64,000 bases of DNA, from assembly GCF_020731145.1 (NCBI RefSeq), contig NZ_JAJFZN010000003.1, positions 186,001-250,000 on the forward strand, written 5' to 3'. The notes beneath the pieces are model-generated. The model did no database searches. It had not been told where the DNA came from and was given only the letters and a program-made list of their open reading frames with translations. This stretch comes from Sneathiella sp. HT1-7 (lineage in GTDB: Bacteria > Pseudomonadota > Alphaproteobacteria > Sneathiellales > Sneathiellaceae). This document shows positions 26,735 through 35,538 of the stretch, one piece after another. The position numbers and the translations under genes are program-made. Every line of letters begins with the position of its first letter. The first letter of the stretch is position 1.

Positions 26735-27806
26735 TTATTTCTGACATCTTTTTTTCAAAAATACATACAGCTCTACCCCATACTCCGTTCTCAATTTGGT
26801 CGAGTGCGAGGAGTGACGGAAGAAGTTGGGCGGCATAGTCCTCGCTGCTTTCCATGGGGAGCATGGAAGGGAGATTATCGATTGCCATTACATCGAGGGG
26901 GGGAGTTCCGTCGCTTATCCGAATAACTGGATCATCAAAGGATGTGGCATGATCATAGATTGGGATTGGATTATAGGGACTGCTGGGATCGCAGGAGACA
27001 TCGGCAATCACCGAAAGATGGCGCGGCGCAGTCAGAGCAGATTTGGACACGAAAACGGGAACGCCTTCCTGCGCTAGAATACAGTTTACAAATATATCAT
27101 GTTCTAGAATTTCGGGGTAAGGTCCACCATGGGCAGTTTCCGCGATATCCCATTTTGTTACCTTTAGACCAAGCGCTTCGAAGCAGTCGCTTGCGCCTTT
27201 GCCAACCCGGCCAAGGGCACCGATAACGATCGCATTGGGTTTTTTACCGCCAGCATCAAGCGCGTGCGTAAGGCTTTCCCTCAATTCACTGATCAGTGCG
27301 TCGCGTCCGGCGTAGACATCTATTTTACTGGGGCCGGGGCCCTTGCCGATTTGCTCTGCTGTCCAGACCAACAGCGCAATGGCCGCGCCTGCAAATCCAG
27401 CCCAATAGCCGAAGGCGGCGACGCGGCGGCCCGCCTCATCGGTCAGGTACTCCAGATCATAGAGTTTGCCTCCTCCCTCCTTGAACCGTCGGAGAAGGGC
27501 GGGCCCATCGGTCTGCCCCTTAAAGGCATGGCCGAACATGATATGCCGATGGGGAAGTGGCGTCGTTGCCGTGGGTAGTTCCTTGAGGCCAAATATGATT
27601 GCATCGGCGGGCGCGTCGGCCCAGCTTCCTTCTGCGGCAATCTCACAGCCGGTGGCACGATAGGCGGAGATGGGGATGGCGCGACTACTGCTTTCCTCTA
27701 CCGTTACCCGAAATTCGGCGGACAATAAGGAGCGGACGCCGTCTGGCGTAATACCGACCCGTTGTTCATTTTCGCGCTGCTCTGCACGAACCCAAAGATG
27801 CGTCAT
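26721..27806 (-). CDS. Saccharopine dehydrogenase (NAD+, L-lysine-forming type, LYS1 family)
   Basis: This 361-residue protein of the alanine dehydrogenase/LYS1 fold starts HLWVRAEQRENEQRVGITPDGV, the substrate-binding N-terminal pattern of fungal LYS1. It continues with FGHAFKGQTD, the LYDLEYLTDE segment, AFGYWAGFAGAA and the nucleotide-binding VIGALGRVGKGA. In fungi the enzyme makes lysine; in bacteria, next to an aminoadipate-semialdehyde dehydrogenase, it most likely works in the lysine-to-saccharopine direction. It is 15 bp after the ALDH gene on the same strand. The second saccharopine-cleaving enzyme (LYS9-type) is not in this window. Confidence 0.88.
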   Translation of the reverse strand: MTHLWVRAEQRENEQRVGITPDGVRSLLSAEFRVTVEESSSRAIPISAYRATGCEIAAEGSWADAPADAIIFGLKELPTATTPLPHRHIMFGHAFKGQTDGPALLRRFKEGGGKLYDLEYLTDEAGRRVAAFGYWAGFAGAAIALLVWTAEQIGKGPGPSKIDVYAGRDALISELRESLTHALDAGGKKPNAIVIGALGRVGKGASDCFEALGLKVTKWDIAETAHGGPYPEILEHDIFVNCILAQEGVPVFVSKSALTAPRHLSVIADVSCDPSSPYNPIPIYDHATSFDDPVIRISDGTPPLDVMAIDNLPSMLPMESSEDYAAQLLPSLLALDQIENGVWGRAVCIFEKKMSEINSYE

Positions 27807-27821
27807 ATTTTTCTCTTTTTC

Positions 27822-29330
27822 TCAAATATCAAAAGAAACCCCTTGGGCAAGAGGGAGTTCTTTGGAATAGTTGATCGTGTTGGTTGCACGCCGCATATAA
27901 CTTTTCCAGGCATCCGATCCACTTTCGCGGCCGCCGCCGGTTTCCTTCTCCCCGCCAAAGGCGCCACCAATTTCCGCGCCCGAAGTCGCGATATTTACGT
28001 TGGCAATGCCGCAATCGGACCCCGCCGCGCTCAGGAACAGTTCTGCTTCCTGAATATCAAGCGTGAAGATGCAGGAGGAAAGACCCGCCCCCACCGCGTT
28101 ATGCGTGGCAATGGCGTCTTCAAGATCATCATATTTCATCACATAGAGGATCGGCGCGAAGGTCTCCTCAAGCACGACGCCTTCATGCGCGGGCATTTCA
28201 ACCAACGCCGGGCGGGCATAATAGGCATTTGCATGGCCATCCTCGATCCGTTCGCCTCCTGTTACCTTTCCACCAGCGTTCTTCGCGGCGGTAAGGGCTT
28301 TCTGCATCTGGTCAAATGCTTGCTTGTCAATAAGCGGCCCGACGAGTGCATCAGTCGTCAGAGGATTCCCGACTGAAACGGTCTGATAAGCTTTCTTGAG
28401 GCCCGGCACCAGTTTGTCATAAACAGAGGAATGCACGAACAGGCGCCGCAACGTGGTGCAGCGTTGTCCTGCTGTTCCCATGGCACCAAAGGCAACAGCC
28501 CGCAGTGTCATATCGATATCCGCGCTTGGTGCGACGATACCGGCGTTATTCCCGCCTAATTCCAGAATGACGCGGCCAAACCGTTCTGCCACCTTGGGGC
28601 CAACAATCCGGCCCATCCGTGTCGAGCCCGTGGCGGAGATTAGCGCAATATCGGGGCTTTCCACTAATGCTGAGCCAATATCGCCTGTTCCGTTGACAAC
28701 GGCAAGAAGCCCCTCGGGTGCATCACCAAAACGTTCCAGGGCGCGGGCCATGATTTCCTTGCAGGCAAGCGCAGTCAGTGGTGCTTTTTCGGAAGGCTTC
28801 CAAATAACCGGGTTCCCGCAGACAAGGGCGAGGGTCGTATTCCATGACCAGACCGCAACGGGGAAGTTAAAAGCGGAAATAACGCCTACCGGGCCGAGCG
28901 GATGCCATTGTTCCATCATCCGGTGACCCGGGCGTTCCGTGGCGATGGTCAGGCCGTAAAGCTGACGGGAGAGGCCAACGGCAAAATCGCAAATATCGAT
29001 CATTTCCTGAACTTCGCCATCCCCTTCAGAGGGGATTTTTCCAGCTTCTAGGGAAACCAGCCGACCGAGGTCATGCTTCGACGCGCGCAATTCCTCTCCA
29101 AGCAGCCGGACGAGTTCGCCGCGGCGGGGAGCGGGCACTGTACGCCAGATCGAAAAGGCGGCCTTCGCCTGCTTGATTGCCGCAGCAACGTCAGCCGGAT
29201 TGTTGGCCGGGACCGCCGCTATCTCTTCCCCTGTCAAAGGACTCGTAACAATAAGGCCGCCGCCTGTATAGGCTGTCTTGGCAACCCCGAGCCGCGTGAG
29301 AATTTGGGTGGTTTCTTCAGCCATATGCAT
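27822..29330 (-). CDS. Aldehyde dehydrogenase, antiquitin type (2-aminoadipate-6-semialdehyde dehydrogenase)
   Basis: This 502-residue ALDH has the catalytic Glu in LELGGNN and the nucleophile Cys in TAGQRCTTLRR, both typical of ALDH7A1 (antiquitin), and the C-terminal EIGGAFGGEKETGGGRESGSD stretch. ALDH7 enzymes oxidise 2-aminoadipate-6-semialdehyde to 2-aminoadipate in lysine breakdown, and betaine aldehyde in osmoprotection. The start at 29330 follows AAGAAGGA; an in-frame ATG 45 bp earlier lacks a good ribosome site. Its partnership with the LYS1-type gene makes a lysine role much the more likely. Confidence 0.9.
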   Translation of the reverse strand: MHMAEETTQILTRLGVAKTAYTGGGLIVTSPLTGEEIAAVPANNPADVAAAIKQAKAAFSIWRTVPAPRRGELVRLLGEELRASKHDLGRLVSLEAGKIPSEGDGEVQEMIDICDFAVGLSRQLYGLTIATERPGHRMMEQWHPLGPVGVISAFNFPVAVWSWNTTLALVCGNPVIWKPSEKAPLTALACKEIMARALERFGDAPEGLLAVVNGTGDIGSALVESPDIALISATGSTRMGRIVGPKVAERFGRVILELGGNNAGIVAPSADIDMTLRAVAFGAMGTAGQRCTTLRRLFVHSSVYDKLVPGLKKAYQTVSVGNPLTTDALVGPLIDKQAFDQMQKALTAAKNAGGKVTGGERIEDGHANAYYARPALVEMPAHEGVVLEETFAPILYVMKYDDLEDAIATHNAVGAGLSSCIFTLDIQEAELFLSAAGSDCGIANVNIATSGAEIGGAFGGEKETGGGRESGSDAWKSYMRRATNTINYSKELPLAQGVSFDI

Positions 29331-29469
29331 CGCATCTATTCCTTCTTTTGCAATCAGCCAGCTTCTGGCGATCATTACATCGCTCTGTTGGAATTACTTC
29401 TATCGCTTATTGGCATGAGTTTAAAGGGCAAGAAAACTGCCGCGGAAGATTTTCGAAATGACACTTGGT

Positions 29470-30480
29470 CTAGAAGGGGACAGATAGACTAACCGCGCCG
29501 AACTCGTCACTGCTCGCCTGGCCCTTGTATTCGCGAGACCGGAAGACATGGGTGAAAGCGAGGCGTGCGGATTTTACCGTGAATGCCACGCCGACTTGTG
29601 CATCGGCGACGAAGGGTTCTTTATCTACGCTGCGGCTGTCGGCCCATGTGTTGCCATCAAGGAAGATATTGCGTGCAACTGCCCGCGCGTCCAGTCCGGC
29701 AAAAAAGTACAAACCGATATCGTCCTGTTGTTCGAAAAAGCCGGAGCCGGGAAGGCCTGGCTGGATACGAGGAGGGCCATAATCGTTGGGCAGATTCCAG
29801 CCAAATCGCAGTGTCGCGCCAGCATTGGCGTAGGTGTATATATTGCCAAGCGCGCCGCCGATATGCGGTGTTGCGTCAATTGAAAATCCTTTGATTTCCG
29901 TCGAGCCGAGAGCGCGCCAACTCCGTTGATAGGTTAGGACCAGCCCAGGCTCATTCTTGAGTTGGGTGTCCCAACCCTGTGGTTCTGGAGAATTGACGAT
30001 TTTATGAACAAATTTCTGTGATTGTTCTGCAAAAGATGCAGGCCCGACCATGCCAAGTTGCAATTGCAATTGATCAAGCTGCTTTTCTCCTGTTTCGACA
30101 ACGATTCCGACGGCACCGTAAAGCCAGCCCGCATAGGGCCTCTCGTCCAGCGGCGGGTTCGTATCGGAGATATCATTGGGCGTATACATATTTTGCCCAA
30201 TGGCATAGGTCGATCGAACTTTGCCGTTGTCCGGGAAAAAAGGGAGAAGCCGCGCCGCCTTCAAAGCCCATTGAGGTGCATAGTCTGGCTCTGACATCCA
30301 CGCAAGTTGCACGCCATTTGTATAGTCCCTGTCGATTCCGAAGAACAAATCATTTTCAAGCACGAACGTAAATGTACCGGATTCTTCTTCATCGGCCTCG
30401 GCAGCCTCGTTGGCAAGCACTTGCGTGGCTGGCAATAACAGCAGAACAAGGGCGACTATGACGGTTCGGAGCGATTTCAT
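29470..30480 (-). CDS. lpxR: LpxR-family outer-membrane lipid A deacylase
   Basis: This 336-residue protein has a clear signal peptide (cleavage after VLA, before NEAAE) and an acidic start of the mature part. The LpxR family signature follows: FTFVLENDLFFGIDRDYTNGVQLAW. Later blocks GQNMYTPNDIS and DERPYAGWLY hold the conserved Asp/Arg positions of the active site. LpxR removes the 3'-acyloxyacyl group from lipid A, a Ca-dependent reaction in the outer membrane. It is monocistronic, and divergent from the enoyl-CoA hydratase gene with 208 bp between. Many environmental bacteria carry members of unknown substrate (DUF2219), so the lipid A activity is inferred. Confidence 0.85.
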   Translation of the reverse strand: MKSLRTVIVALVLLLLPATQVLANEAAEADEEESGTFTFVLENDLFFGIDRDYTNGVQLAWMSEPDYAPQWALKAARLLPFFPDNGKVRSTYAIGQNMYTPNDISDTNPPLDERPYAGWLYGAVGIVVETGEKQLDQLQLQLGMVGPASFAEQSQKFVHKIVNSPEPQGWDTQLKNEPGLVLTYQRSWRALGSTEIKGFSIDATPHIGGALGNIYTYANAGATLRFGWNLPNDYGPPRIQPGLPGSGFFEQQDDIGLYFFAGLDARAVARNIFLDGNTWADSRSVDKEPFVADAQVGVAFTVKSARLAFTHVFRSREYKGQASSDEFGAVSLSVPF

Positions 30481-30688
30481 CCGCTGCTCTTATCCAAAGA
30501 TAATGGTGAGAATTTGTCCACTTAGATGCGATTATTTAGCGAAGCGCCAATGCTTTGTCACGTGCAGAGATCGCGTCTGGCTATTTTGGTCGTTCTGTTA
30601 CCTTTTATTGCTCTATACTGTTGTAAAAATAACAGGGTGACACAAATCGCCTAAAATTAATCAAAACAAGAAAATGAAGGGACAGGGA

Positions 30689-31513
30689 ATGGCTCAACTC
30701 ACAATCGACCGGCAGGATAATATCGGGATCATCCGTTTCAGCAATCCGCCGCTGGGATTTATGGATGGCGAGACGGAAAGTGAGCTTGATGCCGCGCTGA
30801 CGGAAGTTGAGGTGGATCCCGAAATACGGGTCGTGATTATTACCGGTGCGGATAATGATGTTTTTATTCGCCATTATGACGTCGGAGTGCTGTATGAGAG
30901 GAGTAAGGCAATGGCAGAGCGCGGCCTTAAGTTCGATCCAACCCGACCAGTGCCGGAATCCCTGATTCATAAATGCTATCGGCGTATAGAAGCCATGGGC
31001 AAGCCTTTTATCGCAGTAATCAACGGCAGCGCAATGGGCGGTGGCTTCGAACTTGCGCTTGCCTGTGATATTCGGATTGTGAAAGACGGTCCCTATGATT
31101 TGGGGTTGCCCGAGGTTAACCTTGGCATATTACCGGGCGCGGGCGGCACGCAAAGGCTAACTGGACTTGTCGGCAAGGCAAAGGCGCTGGACTTAATGCT
31201 ACTTGGGCGGACAATGACCCCGCGAGAGGCCACGGACCTGGGTCTTGCAAGTTACTGTGTGAAAGAAAATGTTCTTGAGAAAGCGCTTGAGGTTGCAGCG
31301 CTTCTGGCGTCCCGCTCGCCGCGTGCTGTCAGCCATATCAAGGACTTGATCCAAGGTGTGAATAATCGTTCCGCTGAAGACGGCTTCGCGAGAGAACGGA
31401 CGCTTTTCTGCGATTTGATGGTTGATGAACGAGGGCTGGAGGAAATGCGTAAGATGGCGGCGGGGGAGCGCGATATACGCGATCCGGCACTTGCGCAGCT
31501 TAAAAGAAATTGA
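30689..31513 (+). CDS. Enoyl-CoA hydratase/isomerase
   Basis: This 274-residue crotonase-fold protein has the oxyanion-hole segment AMGGGFELALACDIRI and the catalytic-site strand LPEVNLGILPGAGGTQRL with the canonical Glu and Gly. The ATG at 30689 is used, with AAGGGACA before it; an ATG 15 bp earlier is the alternative. It hydrates 2-enoyl-CoA or shifts double bonds. It stands 74 bp before an acyl-CoA ligase on the same strand, so the two may share a transcript. The N-terminal region between residues 50 and 95 is slightly longer than in typical FadB-like hydratases. Confidence 0.87.
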   Translation: MAQLTIDRQDNIGIIRFSNPPLGFMDGETESELDAALTEVEVDPEIRVVIITGADNDVFIRHYDVGVLYERSKAMAERGLKFDPTRPVPESLIHKCYRRIEAMGKPFIAVINGSAMGGGFELALACDIRIVKDGPYDLGLPEVNLGILPGAGGTQRLTGLVGKAKALDLMLLGRTMTPREATDLGLASYCVKENVLEKALEVAALLASRSPRAVSHIKDLIQGVNNRSAEDGFARERTLFCDLMVDERGLEEMRKMAAGERDIRDPALAQLKRN

Positions 31514-31587
31514 GACAAGCGCACGCAATAAGATAAGCTGCGCCGAGAAATATAAAAACTAAGACAACGTCAGTATGGGAGGTGACG

Positions 31588-33222
31588 ATGGATTTGGGTC
31601 AGTTCAACCGCGATTATGTTTCTGCGGTTAAGGATTATCGCATTGATATTCCAAATGATTTTAATTTTGCTTATGACGTTATCGACAAGCGGGGAGAGGG
31701 TAAGGACGGTGTTGCCGTTATCGCGGTATCCCGTGATGGCGAGACGATAAAGGAAATCACCTATTCAGATTATGCGGAGCAGTCAGCGCGCCTTGCGAAT
31801 GCATTTCTGTCTCTTGGCATTACGAAAGGCGATTTTGGCTGTATGGTCATTGGCCGAATTCCGGAATGGTATACGGTTTTGTTCGCCTGCATGAAGGTCG
31901 GGGCTATCTCGATGCCGGGGACCAACCTTTTGACCGCCAAGGATATCGCCTATCGGGTGCAGCGATCCAAGGCGCGCTTTGTGGTTGTCACGCCGGAGCA
32001 TTGTGAGAAGGTGGAGGCGGTACGGGATGAATGCCCGACCCTGGAGCATTTTATCGTTGTGGGCGGCACGCACCCGGGCTGGCTGTCGTTCGATGAGCTT
32101 GTTGCGAATGCGTCGCCAATGCTGGATCGTAAGGACGCGCCATCAACGGTGGCCTCCGATATGATGATGGCCTATTTCACCTCTGGCACGACGTCCATGC
32201 CGAAAATGGTTCCGCGGGATTTTGGCTATGCGCTGGCCCATGTAGCGACGGCGCTCTTCTGGATGGATTTGAAAGAAGGTGATGTACACTGGACTCTAAC
32301 AGATACAGGCTGGGCGAAGGCGGCTTGGGGGTTGCTGTTTCCGCCGTTGCTGGCCGGTGCTAAAGTGGTCCTCTATGATGGGGAAGGGGCGTTTGATGTT
32401 GATTTTCATCTGAAAATGATTGAACGGTTGGGGGTTTCTACCTTCTGCGCCCCGCCAACTGTTTATCGTCTGTTCGCCCAACATGATCTAAGCGGATATA
32501 ACCTGGACACGATGCGCCGTTCCTTGGGTGCCGGGGAGCCACTTAACCCGGAAGTCATCCGCTATTGGCAGGAACATACCGGCAATGTTATCGCCGATGG
32601 CTATGGTCAGACGGAAACCATCAATATCGTTGGAAACTTTCCGGGAATGGAGCCGCGATTTGGCTCCATGGGCAAGCCGGTTCCGGGGTTTGACATCGAC
32701 ATCATCGATGACGACGGCAATCGCCAGCCGGATGGGGAGGTGGGCCATATTGCGATCCGAACAGACGATGGAGGCTGGCCACCTGGCCTGTTCGATGGTT
32801 ATTACACCGGCGGCGAACCGGATACCGGGTCATTCCGTCATGGATGGTACTTTACCGGGGATACGGCAAGACGTGACGCCGATGGTTATATCTGGTTTGA
32901 GGGGCGGGCAGATGACTTGATCAGTTCCGGTGCCTACCGGATTAGCCCGTTCGAGGTGGAAAGCGCACTGCTGGAGCATCCGGAAGTGGTTGAGAGTGCA
33001 GTAATTGGCATTCCCGATGAGATGCGGGGACAACTGGTCAAAGCCTATATCATTCTAAAGAACCCGGAAAAAGCAGGTCCGGACCTTATGACCGATATAC
33101 AGGATTTCTGCAAAAATCTGACGGCACCCTATAAATATCCCCGGCAGGTTGAGTTCGTGGAAAGTCTGCCGAAGACGATCTCTGGCAAGATCCGCCGGGT
33201 GGAGCTACGCGAAGGAGGCTAG
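31588..33222 (+). CDS. Acyl-CoA synthetase, ACSM/benzoate-CoA ligase-like
   Basis: This 544-residue ligase has the phosphate loop YFTSGTTSMPKMVPR, the ACSM-like sequences TDTGWAKAAWGLLFPPLLAGA and YGQTETINI, the hinge region GRADDLISSGAYRISPFEVE and the catalytic Lys in KTISGKIRRVELRE. The MPKMV loop is typical of the medium-chain/benzoate subgroup (ACSM, BCL) and differs from the long-chain group. The start at 31588 is set by GGGAGG five bases upstream. It activates medium-chain, branched or aromatic acids. It is convergent with the arylsulfatase gene. Confidence 0.9.
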   Translation: MDLGQFNRDYVSAVKDYRIDIPNDFNFAYDVIDKRGEGKDGVAVIAVSRDGETIKEITYSDYAEQSARLANAFLSLGITKGDFGCMVIGRIPEWYTVLFACMKVGAISMPGTNLLTAKDIAYRVQRSKARFVVVTPEHCEKVEAVRDECPTLEHFIVVGGTHPGWLSFDELVANASPMLDRKDAPSTVASDMMMAYFTSGTTSMPKMVPRDFGYALAHVATALFWMDLKEGDVHWTLTDTGWAKAAWGLLFPPLLAGAKVVLYDGEGAFDVDFHLKMIERLGVSTFCAPPTVYRLFAQHDLSGYNLDTMRRSLGAGEPLNPEVIRYWQEHTGNVIADGYGQTETINIVGNFPGMEPRFGSMGKPVPGFDIDIIDDDGNRQPDGEVGHIAIRTDDGGWPPGLFDGYYTGGEPDTGSFRHGWYFTGDTARRDADGYIWFEGRADDLISSGAYRISPFEVESALLEHPEVVESAVIGIPDEMRGQLVKAYIILKNPEKAGPDLMTDIQDFCKNLTAPYKYPRQVEFVESLPKTISGKIRRVELREGG

Positions 33223-33230
33223 GGCATTGG

Positions 33231-33257
33231 GATGGCGCAGGTTATTCCCGCGCCATC
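33231..33257. terminator. Hairpin between convergent ligase and arylsulfatase genes
   Basis: A perfect 8-bp stem, GATGGCGC with GCGCCATC, has an 11-base loop and spans the arylsulfatase stop codon. No T-run follows on either strand, so terminator function is tentative. Confidence 0.35.
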
Positions 33258-35479
33258 TCCGCTTTGCCAACACCTTCGCCGTCGAGGGTTTGCGTATCCA
33301 TATGGACTGTGACCTTGCGTAAGAAACCGTCAAATTCAAACGGCGACGCGTAATCACCGACCGGATTTCCGCGATCCCGCCCGATATCGAGGCCGGACCA
33401 AGAAATGAGCATAAAGAATCCGAGGTGACTTTCGACTGATCCGGCGTCTTCCCCGTCAATAGTGAGTGTATAACGGCTCCGTCCCATACCTTTGCCCATG
33501 CGCGGCTTTTCTTCTTTAGTCAGGCGTTCAACCCGGAGACCGAGCAGGCGGCGACCGGGCGCAACTTTCTTGCCGGATGTGACAACCACATGTTCCCCGC
33601 CAATATTAAGATCATGCACCAGATAACCGTCTTTCATGAACAAGCTGTAGCCTGACGTTGTATCGCCATGGGCGATCAAGACACCGTTGCTTGCCTCGTT
33701 CAGAATATCTGCGTCCGCCTCAATCCGGTAATCGCGGCTGCGGAGGTCCGGCGCAACATCTGAGGGAATATGACCAACACCACGATGGAAAATCGCAATA
33801 TTTCGGTCGCCCTGCAACCGTTCAGCATTTTCTGCAAAACGAGGTGCGAAGCGGTCATCCAGCGGGAGGACCTGATTGTTTTTTGCCTCTTCCCACCAGC
33901 TTTCGATCATTTTTTCCAGCCGTTCCGGGTGCTCGTCGGCGAGGTTCCGGCTTTCGGAGAAATCTTCGTCGAGGTTATAGAGCTCCCAGGTATCATTCTC
34001 AAACGGTGTTCCCATGGGATGAAAGGCCACCGCTTTCCAGCCATCCTGCCAGATTCCGCGATGTCCGAACATTTCGAAATACTGCGGTTTGTCGCGGGAG
34101 GGTGCCTCCGGCTTGAACAAACTGTCCTTGAAGCTCTGTCCTTCAATTGGTTGTTGCTTTACGCCGTTGATGGTGTCTGGCGCTTCGATATCCAGAATAT
34201 CGAGGAGGGTCGGCACCACGTCGGAGCAATGGGCAAACTGATGCCGCAACTCTCCGCGCGCGGGAAGACCTTTCGGCCAACTGATAATCAATGGATCGCG
34301 GATGCCGCCGCCATGGGTGTTTTGTTTATAGCGTTTCAGCGGAGAATTCGCAGCCATAGCCCAGCCATGTGGAAAGTTTGTATGGGTGTCGGGCCCGCCG
34401 ATATCTTCAATCCGAGCGAGTTTCTCTTCCATTGGCTCTGGGCGCAGGTTAAACGGTCCCATCGCATTGACCAGCCCATTGCGCCCGCCTTCCTGACTCG
34501 CGCCGTTATCAGAGAGAATAAGGATCAGAGTGTTGTCCATCTGGCCGGTTTCTTCCAGAAATTCAACAATCCGCGCAATATGCTGGTCCGTGTGATCGAG
34601 CATACCGGCGTAGGCCGACTGCAGCCGCGTATAGAGACGCCGTTCGTCCTCGGTATGTTCATCCCACGCCTTGACGCCGTCATTGCGGGGCGGCATTTCG
34701 GTGTTTTCAGGGACGATCCCGAGTTCTTTCTGGCGGGCGAGGCGTTGTTCACGCTCTTTATCCCAGCCGCCCTCAAACATCGGGTCATAGCTTTTAATAA
34801 TATCCTTCGGCGCCTGATGGGGGGCATGACAGGCGCCGAAGGCGCACCAGAGAAGCCAGGGCGTCTTTTCCGCGCCCGCCTGATGATCGGCGAGCATACG
34901 GATAGACTGATCCACAAGATCCTCGGTAAGGTGATATCCACTGGCATATGTGCCCGGTATATCAATATGGGTGTTATCCCGCACCAGTTCCGGGGCGTAT
35001 TGATCGGTCTCAGCATCCAGAAACCCGTAGAAGCGATCAAACCCGCGGCTCAGGGGCCAGCCATCGAAGGGGCCGGTCGGTCCACTTTCGTTGAGCGGGT
35101 TTACATGCCATTTTCCGATCATATAGTTGCGATAGCCGTTCGGGCGCAGCATCTCGGCGAGAGTTCCGGCGGTTTTTGCGATTTTGCCACGATAGCCGGG
35201 ATATCCGCTGTCGAAATTGGCAAGGCAGCCGACACCGACAGAATGATGATTCCGTCCGGTCAGGAGTGCCGCGCGAGTGGTTGAGCACATAGCTGTCGTA
35301 TGAAATCCGGTATATCGGACGCCTTTTTCGGCGAGTTTGTCGATAGTCGGGGTTTTGATAGGCGAGCCGTAACAGCCAAAATCGGAAAAACCCACATCAT
35401 CAAAGAGAACCACAAGAATGTTCGGTGCGCCATCCGGTGCTTTTGCGGGTTCCGGCCAAAAAGGCTTATACTCTTCCAT
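33242..35479 (-). CDS. Large arylsulfatase with atypical active-site motif
   Basis: This 745-residue type I sulfatase has metal-binding FDDVGFSDFGCYG (Asp27, Asp28) and the catalytic segment AMCSTTRAALLTGRNHHSVG with Cys65 and Arg69. It also has GKWHV and LILSDNGASQEGG. About 190 C-terminal residues follow the sulfatase domain and look like the beta-sandwich domain of this long subfamily. No signal peptide is visible, so it should act in the cytoplasm. The active-site sequence is C-S-T-T-R, whereas formylglycine generation normally needs C-x-P-x-R or C-x-A-x-R. It hydrolyses sulfate esters if Cys65 is matured. No maturase gene is in the window. Confidence 0.9.
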   Translation of the reverse strand: MEEYKPFWPEPAKAPDGAPNILVVLFDDVGFSDFGCYGSPIKTPTIDKLAEKGVRYTGFHTTAMCSTTRAALLTGRNHHSVGVGCLANFDSGYPGYRGKIAKTAGTLAEMLRPNGYRNYMIGKWHVNPLNESGPTGPFDGWPLSRGFDRFYGFLDAETDQYAPELVRDNTHIDIPGTYASGYHLTEDLVDQSIRMLADHQAGAEKTPWLLWCAFGACHAPHQAPKDIIKSYDPMFEGGWDKEREQRLARQKELGIVPENTEMPPRNDGVKAWDEHTEDERRLYTRLQSAYAGMLDHTDQHIARIVEFLEETGQMDNTLILILSDNGASQEGGRNGLVNAMGPFNLRPEPMEEKLARIEDIGGPDTHTNFPHGWAMAANSPLKRYKQNTHGGGIRDPLIISWPKGLPARGELRHQFAHCSDVVPTLLDILDIEAPDTINGVKQQPIEGQSFKDSLFKPEAPSRDKPQYFEMFGHRGIWQDGWKAVAFHPMGTPFENDTWELYNLDEDFSESRNLADEHPERLEKMIESWWEEAKNNQVLPLDDRFAPRFAENAERLQGDRNIAIFHRGVGHIPSDVAPDLRSRDYRIEADADILNEASNGVLIAHGDTTSGYSLFMKDGYLVHDLNIGGEHVVVTSGKKVAPGRRLLGLRVERLTKEEKPRMGKGMGRSRYTLTIDGEDAGSVESHLGFFMLISWSGLDIGRDRGNPVGDYASPFEFDGFLRKVTVHMDTQTLDGEGVGKAEMARE

Positions 35480-35538
35480 TGAACTACTCCCTCTCGCTTT
35501 GCGCGTTCTTTATTATAGTTTTTCCGTACGGATAGACG

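Noticed and set aside
30618-30635. CTGTT-N8-AACAG repeat upstream of the enoyl-CoA hydratase gene
   Set aside because: Arms of five bases are too short to separate from chance in an AT-rich promoter region.
33770-35284. Long plus-strand reading frame (about 500 codons) inside the arylsulfatase gene
   Set aside because: It lies antisense to a gene with clear sulfatase motifs and shows no domain; it is a codon-bias shadow.
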